DNA of 16,446 nt from CAZQSL01 sp964595945 (GCA_964595945.1 CAZQSL010000083.1:1-16446), one strand, 5' to 3'. Numbered from the stretch's first letter, positions 1 through 6,605 are shown. Notes: generated by a model from the letters alone, not told the origin. Program-made: numbers and translations.

Positions 1-294
1 GCCATCACGGGTGAGGTCAAGGCCGCCGGCAGGGACATCGAATGGACCCGCAGGCAGCTCGCGCTCACGCTGCCGATCAATTACAAACGCAGGCTGCCGC
101 TCGACAAGATACTGATGATAGCAGGAAGGCATGATATCATAGTGCCGGAATACACCGTGACGGAAATGTGGGAAGCATGGGGCAAACCGCGCATCAAATG
201 GTTCGAGTCGGGCCATATTTCGATCGGGTTTTACGCGCGGAAACTGATGTTCGAGATACTGGTGTTTCTCAAGGAGCAGCGTGTGGAAAAGTGA
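1..294 (+). CDS. Alpha/beta-hydrolase family protein, C-terminal fragment (5' end outside window)
   Basis: The open frame enters from the left edge and ends at TGA 292-294, giving 97 residues. The visible part fits the C-terminal third of an alpha/beta hydrolase. A hydrophobic strand (KILMIAG) leads into an AGRHDIIVP turn, whose Asp (fragment residue 45) is placed like the catalytic acid. About 27 residues later, ESGHIS supplies a candidate catalytic His (residue 72). The nucleophile elbow and oxyanion region would lie upstream of the window, so the substrate and exact subfamily cannot be read. The ABHD18-like (DUF2048) hydrolases have a similar C-terminal layout, but that assignment is a guess. 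The next gene is convergent. Confidence 0.6.
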   Translation, partial: AITGEVKAAGRDIEWTRRQLALTLPINYKRRLPLDKILMIAGRHDIIVPEYTVTEMWEAWGKPRIKWFESGHISIGFYARKLMFEILVFLKEQRVEK

Positions 295-507
295 GGCCAG
301 CCCAGGGATGGACACTTCGGCCACGGAGTCATTCGCAAATGAACTCAAATACGGCAATAGGAAATAGAGATTGCCGCATTTGGCAGTCGCGATAAGGGCG
401 AACTGCTGTGTTGCCGGAGCATTTTTTTAGTCGCGTATGCCAAATACTGCTCCTTGCATTTCATTCCTTCTCGCGACTGCTCCCCTGAATTTTATTGCAG
501 AATAAAA
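295..507. other. Non-coding interval with nested inverted repeats
   Basis: No convincing gene lies here. The stretch is structured. A 7-bp perfect inverted repeat (CGGCAAT at 352-358, ATTGCCG at 370-376) sits just left of a longer one (GCAGTCGCGA at 383-392, TCGCGACTGC at 471-480). That longer repeat encloses a third (GGAGCA at 416-421, TGCTCC at 448-453). A run of seven T follows 421, but no strong stem precedes it directly, so a plus-strand terminator for the hydrolase gene is only possible, not shown. Confidence 0.5.
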
Positions 508-532
508 AAGGGTGCGACATGCGCGCACCCTT
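501..532 (-). terminator. Rho-independent terminator of the porin-lipoprotein operon
   Basis: Stem arms AAGGGTGCG (508-516) and CGCACCCTT (524-532) are perfectly complementary around a 7-nt loop. Read on the minus strand, the stem is followed by TTTTATT (complement of 501-507), the expected U-rich tract. It lies 27 bp past the stop of the minus-strand lipoprotein gene. On the plus strand the following bases are not U-rich, so termination there would be weak. Confidence 0.8.
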
Positions 533-558
533 CTGATTATTTTATGTAGCCACGGAGA

Positions 559-2088
559 TCAGCGGACTGGGAATGTGATCCTGTAAACCTTGTTGCTGGT
601 GCCGCTGGTGGCGTATGCGTACTTGCTGTCTGCCACGATATTGACAGGGGTTGGAATGTTGACTGTCCTGGTACTTTTCCCGGTTGATGTATTTACGATG
701 GAAACATTGTCGGCGCAGGCGACGGCGAGCATGTCTCCGCTTGTGCTGGCGGCCATTTCCGAGGGTTTGTCGCAAAGGAGGAGACTGTCGTAAGTGAGCA
801 GATAGCCGCTGTTGCGCGCTATGCCATTTTTGCCCCACATGAGGCGGATGACCGGATCAGGGTCGCCGTGTGCTGTATTGACAGTGCCGGAAACATATTC
901 TCTCGGGCCGTAGCAGGAGAGATAGGCCGTGCCATCGGGCAGCGGGACAATGTCCCACGGCTCGGTGCAGCCGGCAGCGCCAAGTTTGCTGACTACCGAG
1001 AAGAGCTTCGTGTAGTCCGAATTTTTGTCATAGCAGGTGGAATTGACCCTGTCGCAGTATGCGGTCGAGCTGTTGAAATTGAGGACCGACGGGGTCTTGC
1101 AGACCGAGCCCTGGCAGAGGCCGCCCCTGCACTGGCTGGCGTCCGTGCAATCGCATCCGTCGCTGCGGTTGGATGTGGCGCCACAGCTTGCGGGGGGAGC
1201 GCACACTGGGGTGAGAAAATCGCTGTCGCAGTTGCCGCTTGAGCAGTTGCCGCTGGTGAGGCACGCGCAGCCATTGGGCTGGCCTGATACCTGAGTGTCG
1301 AAGCCGCCCGATTTAGCGGCGGGCACGCAGTATCCATCCTCCTGACCGTTGAATCCCCGGGCGGTGAAGGTGTTGAGAATGGGGTTTACCGGCAGTTTGA
1401 ACGCGACGACTTTATTAGCGGGATCGAGTGCCATCAGTACCGGCGAATTATCGATCATCATGCGTTTGATTTTACTGGGTTTGAGTGTGGTGTCGCCCAG
1501 TGGGGCAGCAGCGGCGCTCGATGTGGATGAGTAGCAGGCCGACAGTGTGTTTGTTGTGGTTTCGATTATGCAGACAGCGTTGTTAAGGGCGGTGACGTAG
1601 AGAAAATTGTTTACGGGGTCGAGTTCGAGGTCGCGGCCTTCGGCGGTGATCGCTATTTCCTTGATGACTTGCTGATTTGCGACATCGATGACTGAAATAT
1701 ATTTCCCGGAAATGGGATTTGGTGAAATCTGGGAGACACGACAAGATGTCATGCTGTTGTGCGCGACGTATAGTTGGGAATAGTCCGCGTTGAAGGCAAG
1801 GTCTGTCGGCATGCATGCAGTGGGGATATCAGCTATCTTTTCCATGGTGGCCGTTTTGTAGATCGAGACTGAGTTGTGCACGACGTTGGAGACATAAAGC
1901 TGCGTATTGTCGCCGTTCAGGGCAAGGCCCCAGGGCACGGCGCCTTGTGTGGAAATGGTCAGGACGTCGTCCGACGCGCTGGGCTTGGTGCTGTTGCCGC
2001 CGCCGCAGGAGGACAGGAGCCCCGCCATGAGCGTCAGCGCAAGCATGAGTGTTATGAGTCTTGGCAGTGTATTATTTGAAAGTCGCAT
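559..2088 (-). CDS. Secreted lipoprotein with YVTN-type beta-propeller repeats and cysteine-rich modules
   Basis: 509 residues. A basic N-terminus and hydrophobic segment lead to a lipobox LSSC, with Cys28 as the predicted lipidated residue, so this is a predicted lipoprotein. From about residue 45 come repeats of the YncE/YVTN propeller type (VPWGLALNGDNTQLYVSN, DLAFNADYSQLYVAHN, LELDPVNNFLYVTALN); further strands resume after about residue 370. Between them (about 245-350) is a Cys-rich insertion with two tandem units of pattern G-C-x-C-x(4-5)-C-x-x-G-x-C plus flanking cysteines. Propellers of this kind usually bind partners or act as scaffolds; no catalytic motif is visible. The start is 27 bp after the porin stop. 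A GGGAG element lies about 12 nt upstream, a long spacing. Family: confident. Function: unknown. Confidence 0.75.
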   Translation of the reverse strand: MRLSNNTLPRLITLMLALTLMAGLLSSCGGGNSTKPSASDDVLTISTQGAVPWGLALNGDNTQLYVSNVVHNSVSIYKTATMEKIADIPTACMPTDLAFNADYSQLYVAHNSMTSCRVSQISPNPISGKYISVIDVANQQVIKEIAITAEGRDLELDPVNNFLYVTALNNAVCIIETTTNTLSACYSSTSSAAAAPLGDTTLKPSKIKRMMIDNSPVLMALDPANKVVAFKLPVNPILNTFTARGFNGQEDGYCVPAAKSGGFDTQVSGQPNGCACLTSGNCSSGNCDSDFLTPVCAPPASCGATSNRSDGCDCTDASQCRGGLCQGSVCKTPSVLNFNSSTAYCDRVNSTCYDKNSDYTKLFSVVSKLGAAGCTEPWDIVPLPDGTAYLSCYGPREYVSGTVNTAHGDPDPVIRLMWGKNGIARNSGYLLTYDSLLLCDKPSEMAASTSGDMLAVACADNVSIVNTSTGKSTRTVNIPTPVNIVADSKYAYATSGTSNKVYRITFPVR

Positions 2089-2115
2089 GTGGTGGGTTGT
2101 CTCCCGTGTTGATTA

Positions 2116-5082
2116 TTAGAATTTCGTCGATACTTTGAACATGAACATGTAGTAATCGTTCGTCGGCTTGTCATAGGCGTATGTAGAGGCAAGCTCCGGG
2201 TCGTCAGTGTAGGGAGCCATGTCATAATTTCTCTTGTATGACATCTGGATGTTTGTCGATTTTGTCAAGTCAAGGCCGAAAATCTGTTCGAATCCGAATT
2301 TTCTGCCTGGATTGAATGCGTCGTTGATAAGTTTCAGCGTTGTGGCGGGGGTGTTCGAGATGTAGACGGCGCTGTCGTTCATGTCGCTGACACTGAATGA
2401 TGTTGTGGATTTTGCCTTTTTGGATGTTTTCCAGTCAAGCGTGTATTTCTGCATGCCGATTCTGGCCTTGACCGATGCGAATGTGTCGGCGCTGCCGGAA
2501 GTCGGGGAGTCGCATTCGTATAGTCCGTTGCCGTATGTCTTGTCGATAAGGTTGCCGTGCGCGTCCCTGATTTCGATGACGTCCCTGTCAAGGCATGTTT
2601 TGGGAAGTTCGGCCTTGAGAAGGGTGCCGTTGACTGTAAATGTCATTTTTTCGTTGATGAAATAGTCGAGTGTCGTGGTGATGACATTGCCGCTGATGAC
2701 ATCACGGCGGGTGTTGAGAGCCGGGACAAGTGGCGTGAGGATGGAGATAAGTATGTTTTTGTCATCATTGATGAAGTTGTAAATGAAAGGGATAAGTCCT
2801 GGATCAAGCTGCATGGGGGATGTTTCGGAGAATTTAGCGAAATAGGTGGCCGATTTGAAATTTCTGTCCTGCTTGCGGTCATAAGTGATGCCGGCGGCCA
2901 TCGCTTCGAGGCTCTGGATGGGCACGGGGAGCGCGGATATGTCAAGTCCGAGTGATGACATGTCGAATCCGGGCAGGCCGAAGTATTTTGTCACAAAGTT
3001 TTCGCCGAGGCGCGCGTAGAGCAGCGGCATGACCGTGATGGGGCCTTTGCCGAAGTCGAACATGACAAGGAACGCGTCGTCCTGGTCGTTTCTTTCCTTG
3101 GACGGGTACCAGCCTTTGACGATTGCGTATTTCGTGCTGACATCTTTATCGGAACAGGTGCCGGATGATGTGCAGTCGGGGTCCATGAATACCTTGTATG
3201 CGGGGCGGTAATATGTGCTGTGGGCGAATTCCGATGTCAGCCAGACTTTCTGGTTGAAGAGCGGATAGCGGACGAACGCGCTCGATACGCTGTTTTTCTC
3301 GGCCGGCATGCAAAACAGCGATGTCTTTTCGTTGCCATAGGGGAGTGAGGGATCATTGATCGTATCGAGTTTGACCCAGTACCCATTTTCGCATGAGCCC
3401 TTGTCGAGTTCTGTCTGGCCATTTTTATAGAAGTTGGTCGTGGAGTCGTCATGCATCCAGATTTTCTGGAAATTGCCAAGTGAGGAGGCTTCCCCAAAGA
3501 CTTGCGACTGGACATTGATGCCGTACAGATAGCGGTCATACTGGGTGAAGTTCTTTGTTTCGCGCACTATCACCTGTCCGGGGGCATAGGCATAGTGATA
3601 GGCCGTGCGACCGCCGAAGATGTTGATAGTGTATTTGTTGAGGGCGAAGCTCGCGTTGATGCCCTGTATCTTGTATCCCATGACGGTCAGTGGCGAAAAC
3701 AGCACGCTTGAATTGCCAATTGTCAGGGATTTCATGTAGAATTTGCGGTTATCGCCCTTTTTCAGCGTCGTCTGATAGGCTACGGAAAGGTCATGAATAT
3801 TGAATGCAGTGTTGGAATTATCCATATATGAGGAATAACCGCTCCTCGCGCCTACGGTCTTGCGGGATTTTGTGGTGACGGAGACTACGAGATTTTCATC
3901 GGGGTTGGGCTTGCTTTTCATCGTAAGGGCAAAATCGTCAACCCAGAATACCGAGTCATAGCTTACGCCTTCTTCCTTGTTTGCTTTTGTCTGTCCTACA
4001 CTGATGCTGGTGCCAAGCTGACTGACAGAGCTGATATAGACGTCCGATGCGAAATATACAAAATCATTAGTGCCGCTGAAGGTGAATTTGTCGACATCTT
4101 CGCGCAGTTTTGCGATTTCTTTCTGATTGGTGATACCTATTTTTTTGACTTCGCGAACTTCCTTGTCCATGTTTTTCGAAAAATCCTTGAGCTCTTTTTT
4201 GAACCCGTTGACGAGATCGGTTATGGATGAGATGTCCTTCTGAGTGAGGTAGACGGGTTCGGAGGGAGTATCACCGGGATCGGTCTCCTCTTGAGATTTT
4301 TCTTTTTTCGCGTCTTTTTTTGCGGTTTTTGACTTGTCGTCCTTTTTTGTCGCGGCATAGGGAGCAGGCGAAATACCCGGGATGACCGGCGCGGGCCGGG
4401 CTGATATCTTCTGGGCGGCCATGCCTCTGGGGCCGGAGCGCCTGAGCGTCACGGGCGAATCACTATCGTCATTTTCGATCACTACATCTTTCGTGGCGGC
4501 CGTGGGAGGAGCGATGATCTCCACGACTTCTTCTTCGGATGCCGTGATGGCTTCTGAAGACTCGATGCCGCGCAGCACTTCGTCGGGATCGATAATCTGA
4601 GGGATCGTGAGCGGAGCGTCATCGGAAGGGTATGAGGAGGGCATGGACTCGGGCACGGGGTGTTTGTGGAACTCTTCGGCAGGCTTTGGCATGTTGGTGC
4701 CGGTGATGAGGCTGTCGATGCGACCGGTCTGGGTCCAGTCGAGATAGCGGGCGAGGACCTTGTCGACGAGCATGGCCATCTCGGCGCGGGTCATAAGCTT
4801 GCCGTCCTGCTCATAGGCGTCGAGATCGCCGGCGTCGATGAGGCCGAGCTCGCGCATGCGCTGCATGTACACATAGGCCCAGTTGCCCTTGGGCAACCTT
4901 TCCTGACTCGACGTGATGTCATTGCTGAAGTCGGAAAGCTTGTCGAAATAACTGCGGTCATCGGAATAGAGGTAGTCATCGTCGATGACACTGCTCAGAC
5001 CATCAGCCCGGACGACAGACGTAGACGCCAGGACGATGAGTGCGAGAGTCAGCATAAGTACGAGCTTTGAAATTTTAGGCAT
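2116..5082 (-). CDS. SLH-domain outer-membrane porin-like protein
   Basis: 988 residues. Residues 1-26 form a signal peptide ending VRA. Residues about 63-114 (PKGNWAYVYMQRMRELGLI ... LMTRAEMAMLVDKVLARYL) fit one S-layer-homology domain, which in diderms binds cell-wall polymers. A Pro/acidic linker and a Lys/Glu/Asp-rich stretch (about 240-270) follow. A coiled-coil-like segment comes next (about 285-335, STQKDISS-type through KEIAKLREDVDKF). The remaining ~650 residues alternate polar and hydrophobic residues like a beta-barrel and end in KVSTKF; a C-terminal Phe is typical of BAM-assembled barrels. Six Cys lie in three close pairs, probably in loops. Role inferred: general porin that also tethers the outer membrane to the wall. 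An in-frame TGA two codons upstream fixes the start at or after 5082; no strong ribosome site is adjacent. First gene of an operon with the lipoprotein. Confidence 0.75.
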   Translation of the reverse strand: MPKISKLVLMLTLALIVLASTSVVRADGLSSVIDDDYLYSDDRSYFDKLSDFSNDITSSQERLPKGNWAYVYMQRMRELGLIDAGDLDAYEQDGKLMTRAEMAMLVDKVLARYLDWTQTGRIDSLITGTNMPKPAEEFHKHPVPESMPSSYPSDDAPLTIPQIIDPDEVLRGIESSEAITASEEEVVEIIAPPTAATKDVVIENDDSDSPVTLRRSGPRGMAAQKISARPAPVIPGISPAPYAATKKDDKSKTAKKDAKKEKSQEETDPGDTPSEPVYLTQKDISSITDLVNGFKKELKDFSKNMDKEVREVKKIGITNQKEIAKLREDVDKFTFSGTNDFVYFASDVYISSVSQLGTSISVGQTKANKEEGVSYDSVFWVDDFALTMKSKPNPDENLVVSVTTKSRKTVGARSGYSSYMDNSNTAFNIHDLSVAYQTTLKKGDNRKFYMKSLTIGNSSVLFSPLTVMGYKIQGINASFALNKYTINIFGGRTAYHYAYAPGQVIVRETKNFTQYDRYLYGINVQSQVFGEASSLGNFQKIWMHDDSTTNFYKNGQTELDKGSCENGYWVKLDTINDPSLPYGNEKTSLFCMPAEKNSVSSAFVRYPLFNQKVWLTSEFAHSTYYRPAYKVFMDPDCTSSGTCSDKDVSTKYAIVKGWYPSKERNDQDDAFLVMFDFGKGPITVMPLLYARLGENFVTKYFGLPGFDMSSLGLDISALPVPIQSLEAMAAGITYDRKQDRNFKSATYFAKFSETSPMQLDPGLIPFIYNFINDDKNILISILTPLVPALNTRRDVISGNVITTTLDYFINEKMTFTVNGTLLKAELPKTCLDRDVIEIRDAHGNLIDKTYGNGLYECDSPTSGSADTFASVKARIGMQKYTLDWKTSKKAKSTTSFSVSDMNDSAVYISNTPATTLKLINDAFNPGRKFGFEQIFGLDLTKSTNIQMSYKRNYDMAPYTDDPELASTYAYDKPTNDYYMFMFKVSTKF

Positions 5083-5106
5083 ATTTCATATCGGACAGTA
5101 TTGTAG

Positions 5107-5118
5107 CCAAAGCAACGA
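5107..5118. repeat. 12-bp direct repeat, copy 1 (CCAAAGCAACGA)
   Basis: Identical to 5237-5248, exactly 130 bp away, in the divergent region between the porin and rplU. This copy lies inside the predicted porin leader. Perfect identity over 12 bases in non-coding DNA suggests a shared protein-binding or RNA element, though chance duplication is not excluded. Confidence 0.5.
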
Positions 5119-5142
5119 GATGTCCGCTCCTTATCGCGTTGT

Positions 5143-5172
5143 ATTTTATCAGAATGTGTTGCAAAATAACAA
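5143..5172 (-). promoter_or_regulatory. Candidate promoter of the SLH-porin operon
   Basis: Read on the minus strand, TTGTTA (complement of 5167-5172) is followed by an 18-bp spacer and TAAAAT (complement of 5143-5148), with a TG dinucleotide one base upstream of the -10 (extended -10). Transcription would begin near 5136, giving an untranslated leader of about 55 nt before the ATG at 5082. A weaker upstream alternative is TTGCTT with a 17-bp spacer to TAAAAT, around 5219-5247. Confidence 0.45.
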
Positions 5173-5236
5173 CCCGGAGCACGGGCAACCACGACCTGTA
5201 CAGGCGAGGTAACAAGATTTTATACAAATTGATAAT

Positions 5237-5248
5237 CCAAAGCAACGA
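5237..5248. repeat. 12-bp direct repeat, copy 2 (CCAAAGCAACGA)
   Basis: Second identical copy of the repeat at 5107-5118. It lies upstream of both the predicted porin promoter and the predicted rplU promoter, where a regulator could act on either. Confidence 0.5.
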
Positions 5249-5267
5249 AAATATATTTATTTGTTTG

Positions 5268-5296
5268 TTGAAAACGCGGAGACGCTTTGCTAAAAT
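5268..5296 (+). promoter_or_regulatory. Promoter of the rplU-rpmA operon
   Basis: TTGAAA (5268-5273), a 17-bp spacer, then TAAAAT (5291-5296), with TGC directly before the -10 (extended -10). This is a near-consensus housekeeping sigma-factor promoter with ideal spacing. Transcription would start near 5303, leaving a leader of about 100 nt before rplU. A second -10-like TATAAT at 5371-5376 has no recognisable -35. Confidence 0.65.
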
Positions 5297-5315
5297 TGTT
5301 AGGCTTACATCAAAT

Positions 5316-5350
5316 CGTCGGCAAGGCACACCCAAAATGGTGCGGCGGCG
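5316..5350 (+). promoter_or_regulatory. rplU leader: Candidate structured leader of rplU (possible L21 autoregulatory element)
   Basis: The predicted rplU leader can fold into a two-part stem. Outer CGTCG (5316-5320) pairs with CGGCG (5346-5350). Inner GCAC plus C (5326-5329, 5331; A5330 bulged) pairs with GGTGC (5339-5343) around an A-rich loop. L21 operons in several bacteria carry autoregulatory leaders. Whether this fold belongs to a known leader family is not established from sequence alone. Confidence 0.3.
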
Positions 5351-5403
5351 AAGTGGTATGAACATGATTATATAATAAAATGTATATATGAGGTGGTGAA
5401 AGA

Positions 5404-5718
5404 ATGTCTGCTATAGTAAAAGTCGGCGGATCACAGTTGACAATCAACGAAGGCGACCGCGTGAAAGTCGAGAAAATCGACGCCCCCGCAGGTCAGACCG
5501 TTGAATTCGGTGAAGTACTCGCAATCATGAATGGCGACTCTTTCGTCTTCGGCAAACCGCTCGTGGAAGGCGCCAAAGTCGAAGCGAAAATTCTCAAACA
5601 CGGCAAAGATCGCAAAATCATCGTCTTCAAGTACAAACCAAAAAAGAGATACAGAAAAACCCAGGGGCATCGCCAGAACTACACGGAGATAGAAATCTCG
5701 AAAATCATCAAAGGGTGA
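5404..5718 (+). CDS. rplU: 50S ribosomal protein L21
   Basis: 104 residues, the usual length for L21. The N-terminus AIVKVGGSQLTINEGDRVKVEK and the mid region GDSFVFGKPLVEGAKVEAKILKHGKDRKIIVFKYKPKKRYRKTQGHRQ are the family signature: a small beta-barrel and a basic loop that contacts 23S rRNA. It is a structural protein of the large ribosomal subunit. A strong ribosome-binding site GAGGTGG (5390-5396) lies 7 nt before the ATG. It is followed 66 bp later by rpmA. The Prp protease gene found between L21 and L27 in Firmicutes is absent. Confidence 0.95.
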   Translation: MSAIVKVGGSQLTINEGDRVKVEKIDAPAGQTVEFGEVLAIMNGDSFVFGKPLVEGAKVEAKILKHGKDRKIIVFKYKPKKRYRKTQGHRQNYTEIEISKIIKG

Positions 5719-5784
5719 TGCAACCCGTTTCGCATCGCAGGCCACCGGGCCCGCCGGGACCAGCGACAGTAAAGGAGAACAGCA

Positions 5785-6087
5785 ATGGCGCATAAAAAAG
5801 GACAGGGCAGCAGCACTAACGGACGCGACAGTCAGCCGAAATCTCTCGGCGTCAAAAAATATGGCGGCCAGTACGTAAAACCGGGCAACATCATCATCCG
5901 CCAGAGAGGCACCAGACATTACCCCGGCACAAACGTCGGCATGGGCAAAGACTACACGCTCTTCTCTCTCGTCGAAGGCTATGTCCACTTCGAGGAAAGA
6001 CGCAACAAAAAAATGGTCAACGTTGTCCCGGTCCCTCCCGAGGATACTACCGCCAAAACGGCAACCGAGGCGAAAGCGGAAGCCTGA
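5785..6087 (+). CDS. rpmA: 50S ribosomal protein L27
   Basis: 100 residues. It begins MAHKKGQGSSTNGRDSQPKSLGVKKYGGQYV, the L27 signature, whose flexible N-terminus reaches the peptidyl-transferase centre. There is no N-terminal extension of the kind cleaved by Prp, which agrees with the missing prp gene. Compared with short L27 proteins it has a C-terminal tail rich in Ala, Thr and Lys (PPEDTTAKTATEAKAEA). AAGGAG (5772-5777) lies 7 nt before the ATG. The gene pair ends at the terminator at 6114-6143; the obgE gene that often follows rpmA is not here. Confidence 0.95.
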   Translation: MAHKKGQGSSTNGRDSQPKSLGVKKYGGQYVKPGNIIIRQRGTRHYPGTNVGMGKDYTLFSLVEGYVHFEERRNKKMVNVVPVPPEDTTAKTATEAKAEA

Positions 6088-6113
6088 TCGTTCGCACCCC
6101 GCACGAAATATCC

Positions 6114-6143
6114 AAAACCGGCCTCTCTCAAGGCCGGTTTTTT
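6114..6143 (+). terminator. Rho-independent terminator of rplU-rpmA
   Basis: Arms AAAACCGGCCT (6114-6124) and AGGCCGGTTTT (6131-6141) are perfectly complementary around a 6-nt loop. The U-tract overlaps and extends past the right arm (TTTTTT ending at 6143). Confidence 0.9.
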
Positions 6144-6204
6144 CGTATCCGCAATTCACCCTTACTATTCCTATTAATATATGGCAAGCGTTACGACAAG
6201 AGCA

Positions 6205-6238
6205 TGGAGACCCCCTTTTTGAAAAAATGGGGTCTCCA
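6205..6238. repeat. 34-bp imperfect palindrome with GC-rich arms and a T/A core
   Basis: Outer arms TGGAGACCCC (6205-6214) and GGGGTCTCCA (6229-6238) are perfectly complementary. After one mismatch, a T-run (6216-6220) can pair with the A-run (6223-6227). No U-tract follows on either strand, so it does not look like a terminator. Confidence 0.6.
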
Positions 6239-6321
6239 AACCTCTACCGTAAAATTTTATATTCGATACTCCAGCGAATACTTCAACATAGGTTTTTTGG
6301 GGAGAGGTGCGGAAAACCTTT

Positions 6322-6336
6322 CCTGATTACCCCTGA
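6322..6336 (+). repeat. 15-bp direct repeat, copy 1
   Basis: Matches 6445-6459 at 14 of 15 positions (CCTGATTACYCCTGA). The copies lie about 123 bp apart within the gene-free stretch. Confidence 0.45.
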
Positions 6337-6348
6337 AACTCAGATGGT

Positions 6349-6389
6349 CAAAAATAGAGATTCTTCGCTTCGCACAGAAAACCCTATGA
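6349..6389 (+). repeat. Degenerate copy of an interspersed repeat (GAGATTCTTCGCTTCGC type)
   Basis: The core GAGATTCTTCGCTTCGCAC followed by AGAAAACCCTATGAC closely resembles a repeat I recall from intergenic regions of many unrelated bacterial genomes (GAGATTCTTCGCTTCGCTC, then AGAATGACA). Here the 3' half has diverged. The identification is from memory of the motif; only a genome-wide count could confirm it. Confidence 0.4.
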
Positions 6390-6397
6390 CATTTATC

Positions 6398-6420
6398 CCG
6401 AATTCGTCAATAGAATTCGG
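6398..6420. repeat. Perfect 8-bp inverted repeat (CCGAATTC / GAATTCGG)
   Basis: Arms 6398-6405 and 6413-6420 enclose a 7-nt loop. On the plus strand a short T-rich segment (TTTATT) follows, so a weak terminator is possible, but no plus-strand gene precedes it. Confidence 0.4.
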
Positions 6421-6444
6421 TTTATTGCGCAGTACGCTACAATC

Positions 6445-6459
6445 CCTGATTACTCCTGA
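6445..6459 (+). repeat. 15-bp direct repeat, copy 2
   Basis: Second copy of the near-repeat at 6322-6336, with one substitution (T for C at the tenth base). Confidence 0.45.
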
Positions 6460-6605
6460 TGAAGGATAGAAAGCTACGGTCAGAAAGCCCAGACAACTGG
6501 AAAAGCCGCAAGGGAGATGAATTGCATAGTGCAATGATCTACCCTACTTATCGGCGTATCCGGGATATCGATAAACCGGCGGCTACCCCATTGGTCATCC
6601 AAACG

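Larger units (their letters stand above)
6144..6604. other. Gene-free, repeat-rich intergenic stretch
   Basis: About 460 bp of noticeably more A+T-rich DNA without a believable gene. The open frames crossing it are continuations of off-frame readings of rpmA or lie antisense to the FlgM-like gene. It holds a long imperfect palindrome (6205-6238), a 15-bp near-repeat (6322-6336 and 6445-6459), a segment resembling a widespread interspersed repeat (6349-6389), a perfect 8-bp inverted repeat (6398-6420), and a small stem (ATTGCA/TGCAAT, around 6520-6535). Confidence 0.5.

Noticed and set aside
5371..5376. TATAAT as the main rplU promoter
   Set aside because: It has no -35 at the right distance, whereas the TTGAAA/TGC-TAAAAT pair upstream is near consensus. 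It may be a secondary site only.
5431..6159. 242-residue open frame on the minus strand
   Set aside because: Antisense to rplU and rpmA, both certain. The Phe- and Val-rich translation is a typical complement of Lys- and Asp-rich coding sequence.
5981..6469. 162-residue plus-strand open frame
   Set aside because: It starts inside rpmA in another frame, crosses the rpmA terminator and has no ribosome site. Its later part only translates intergenic repeats.
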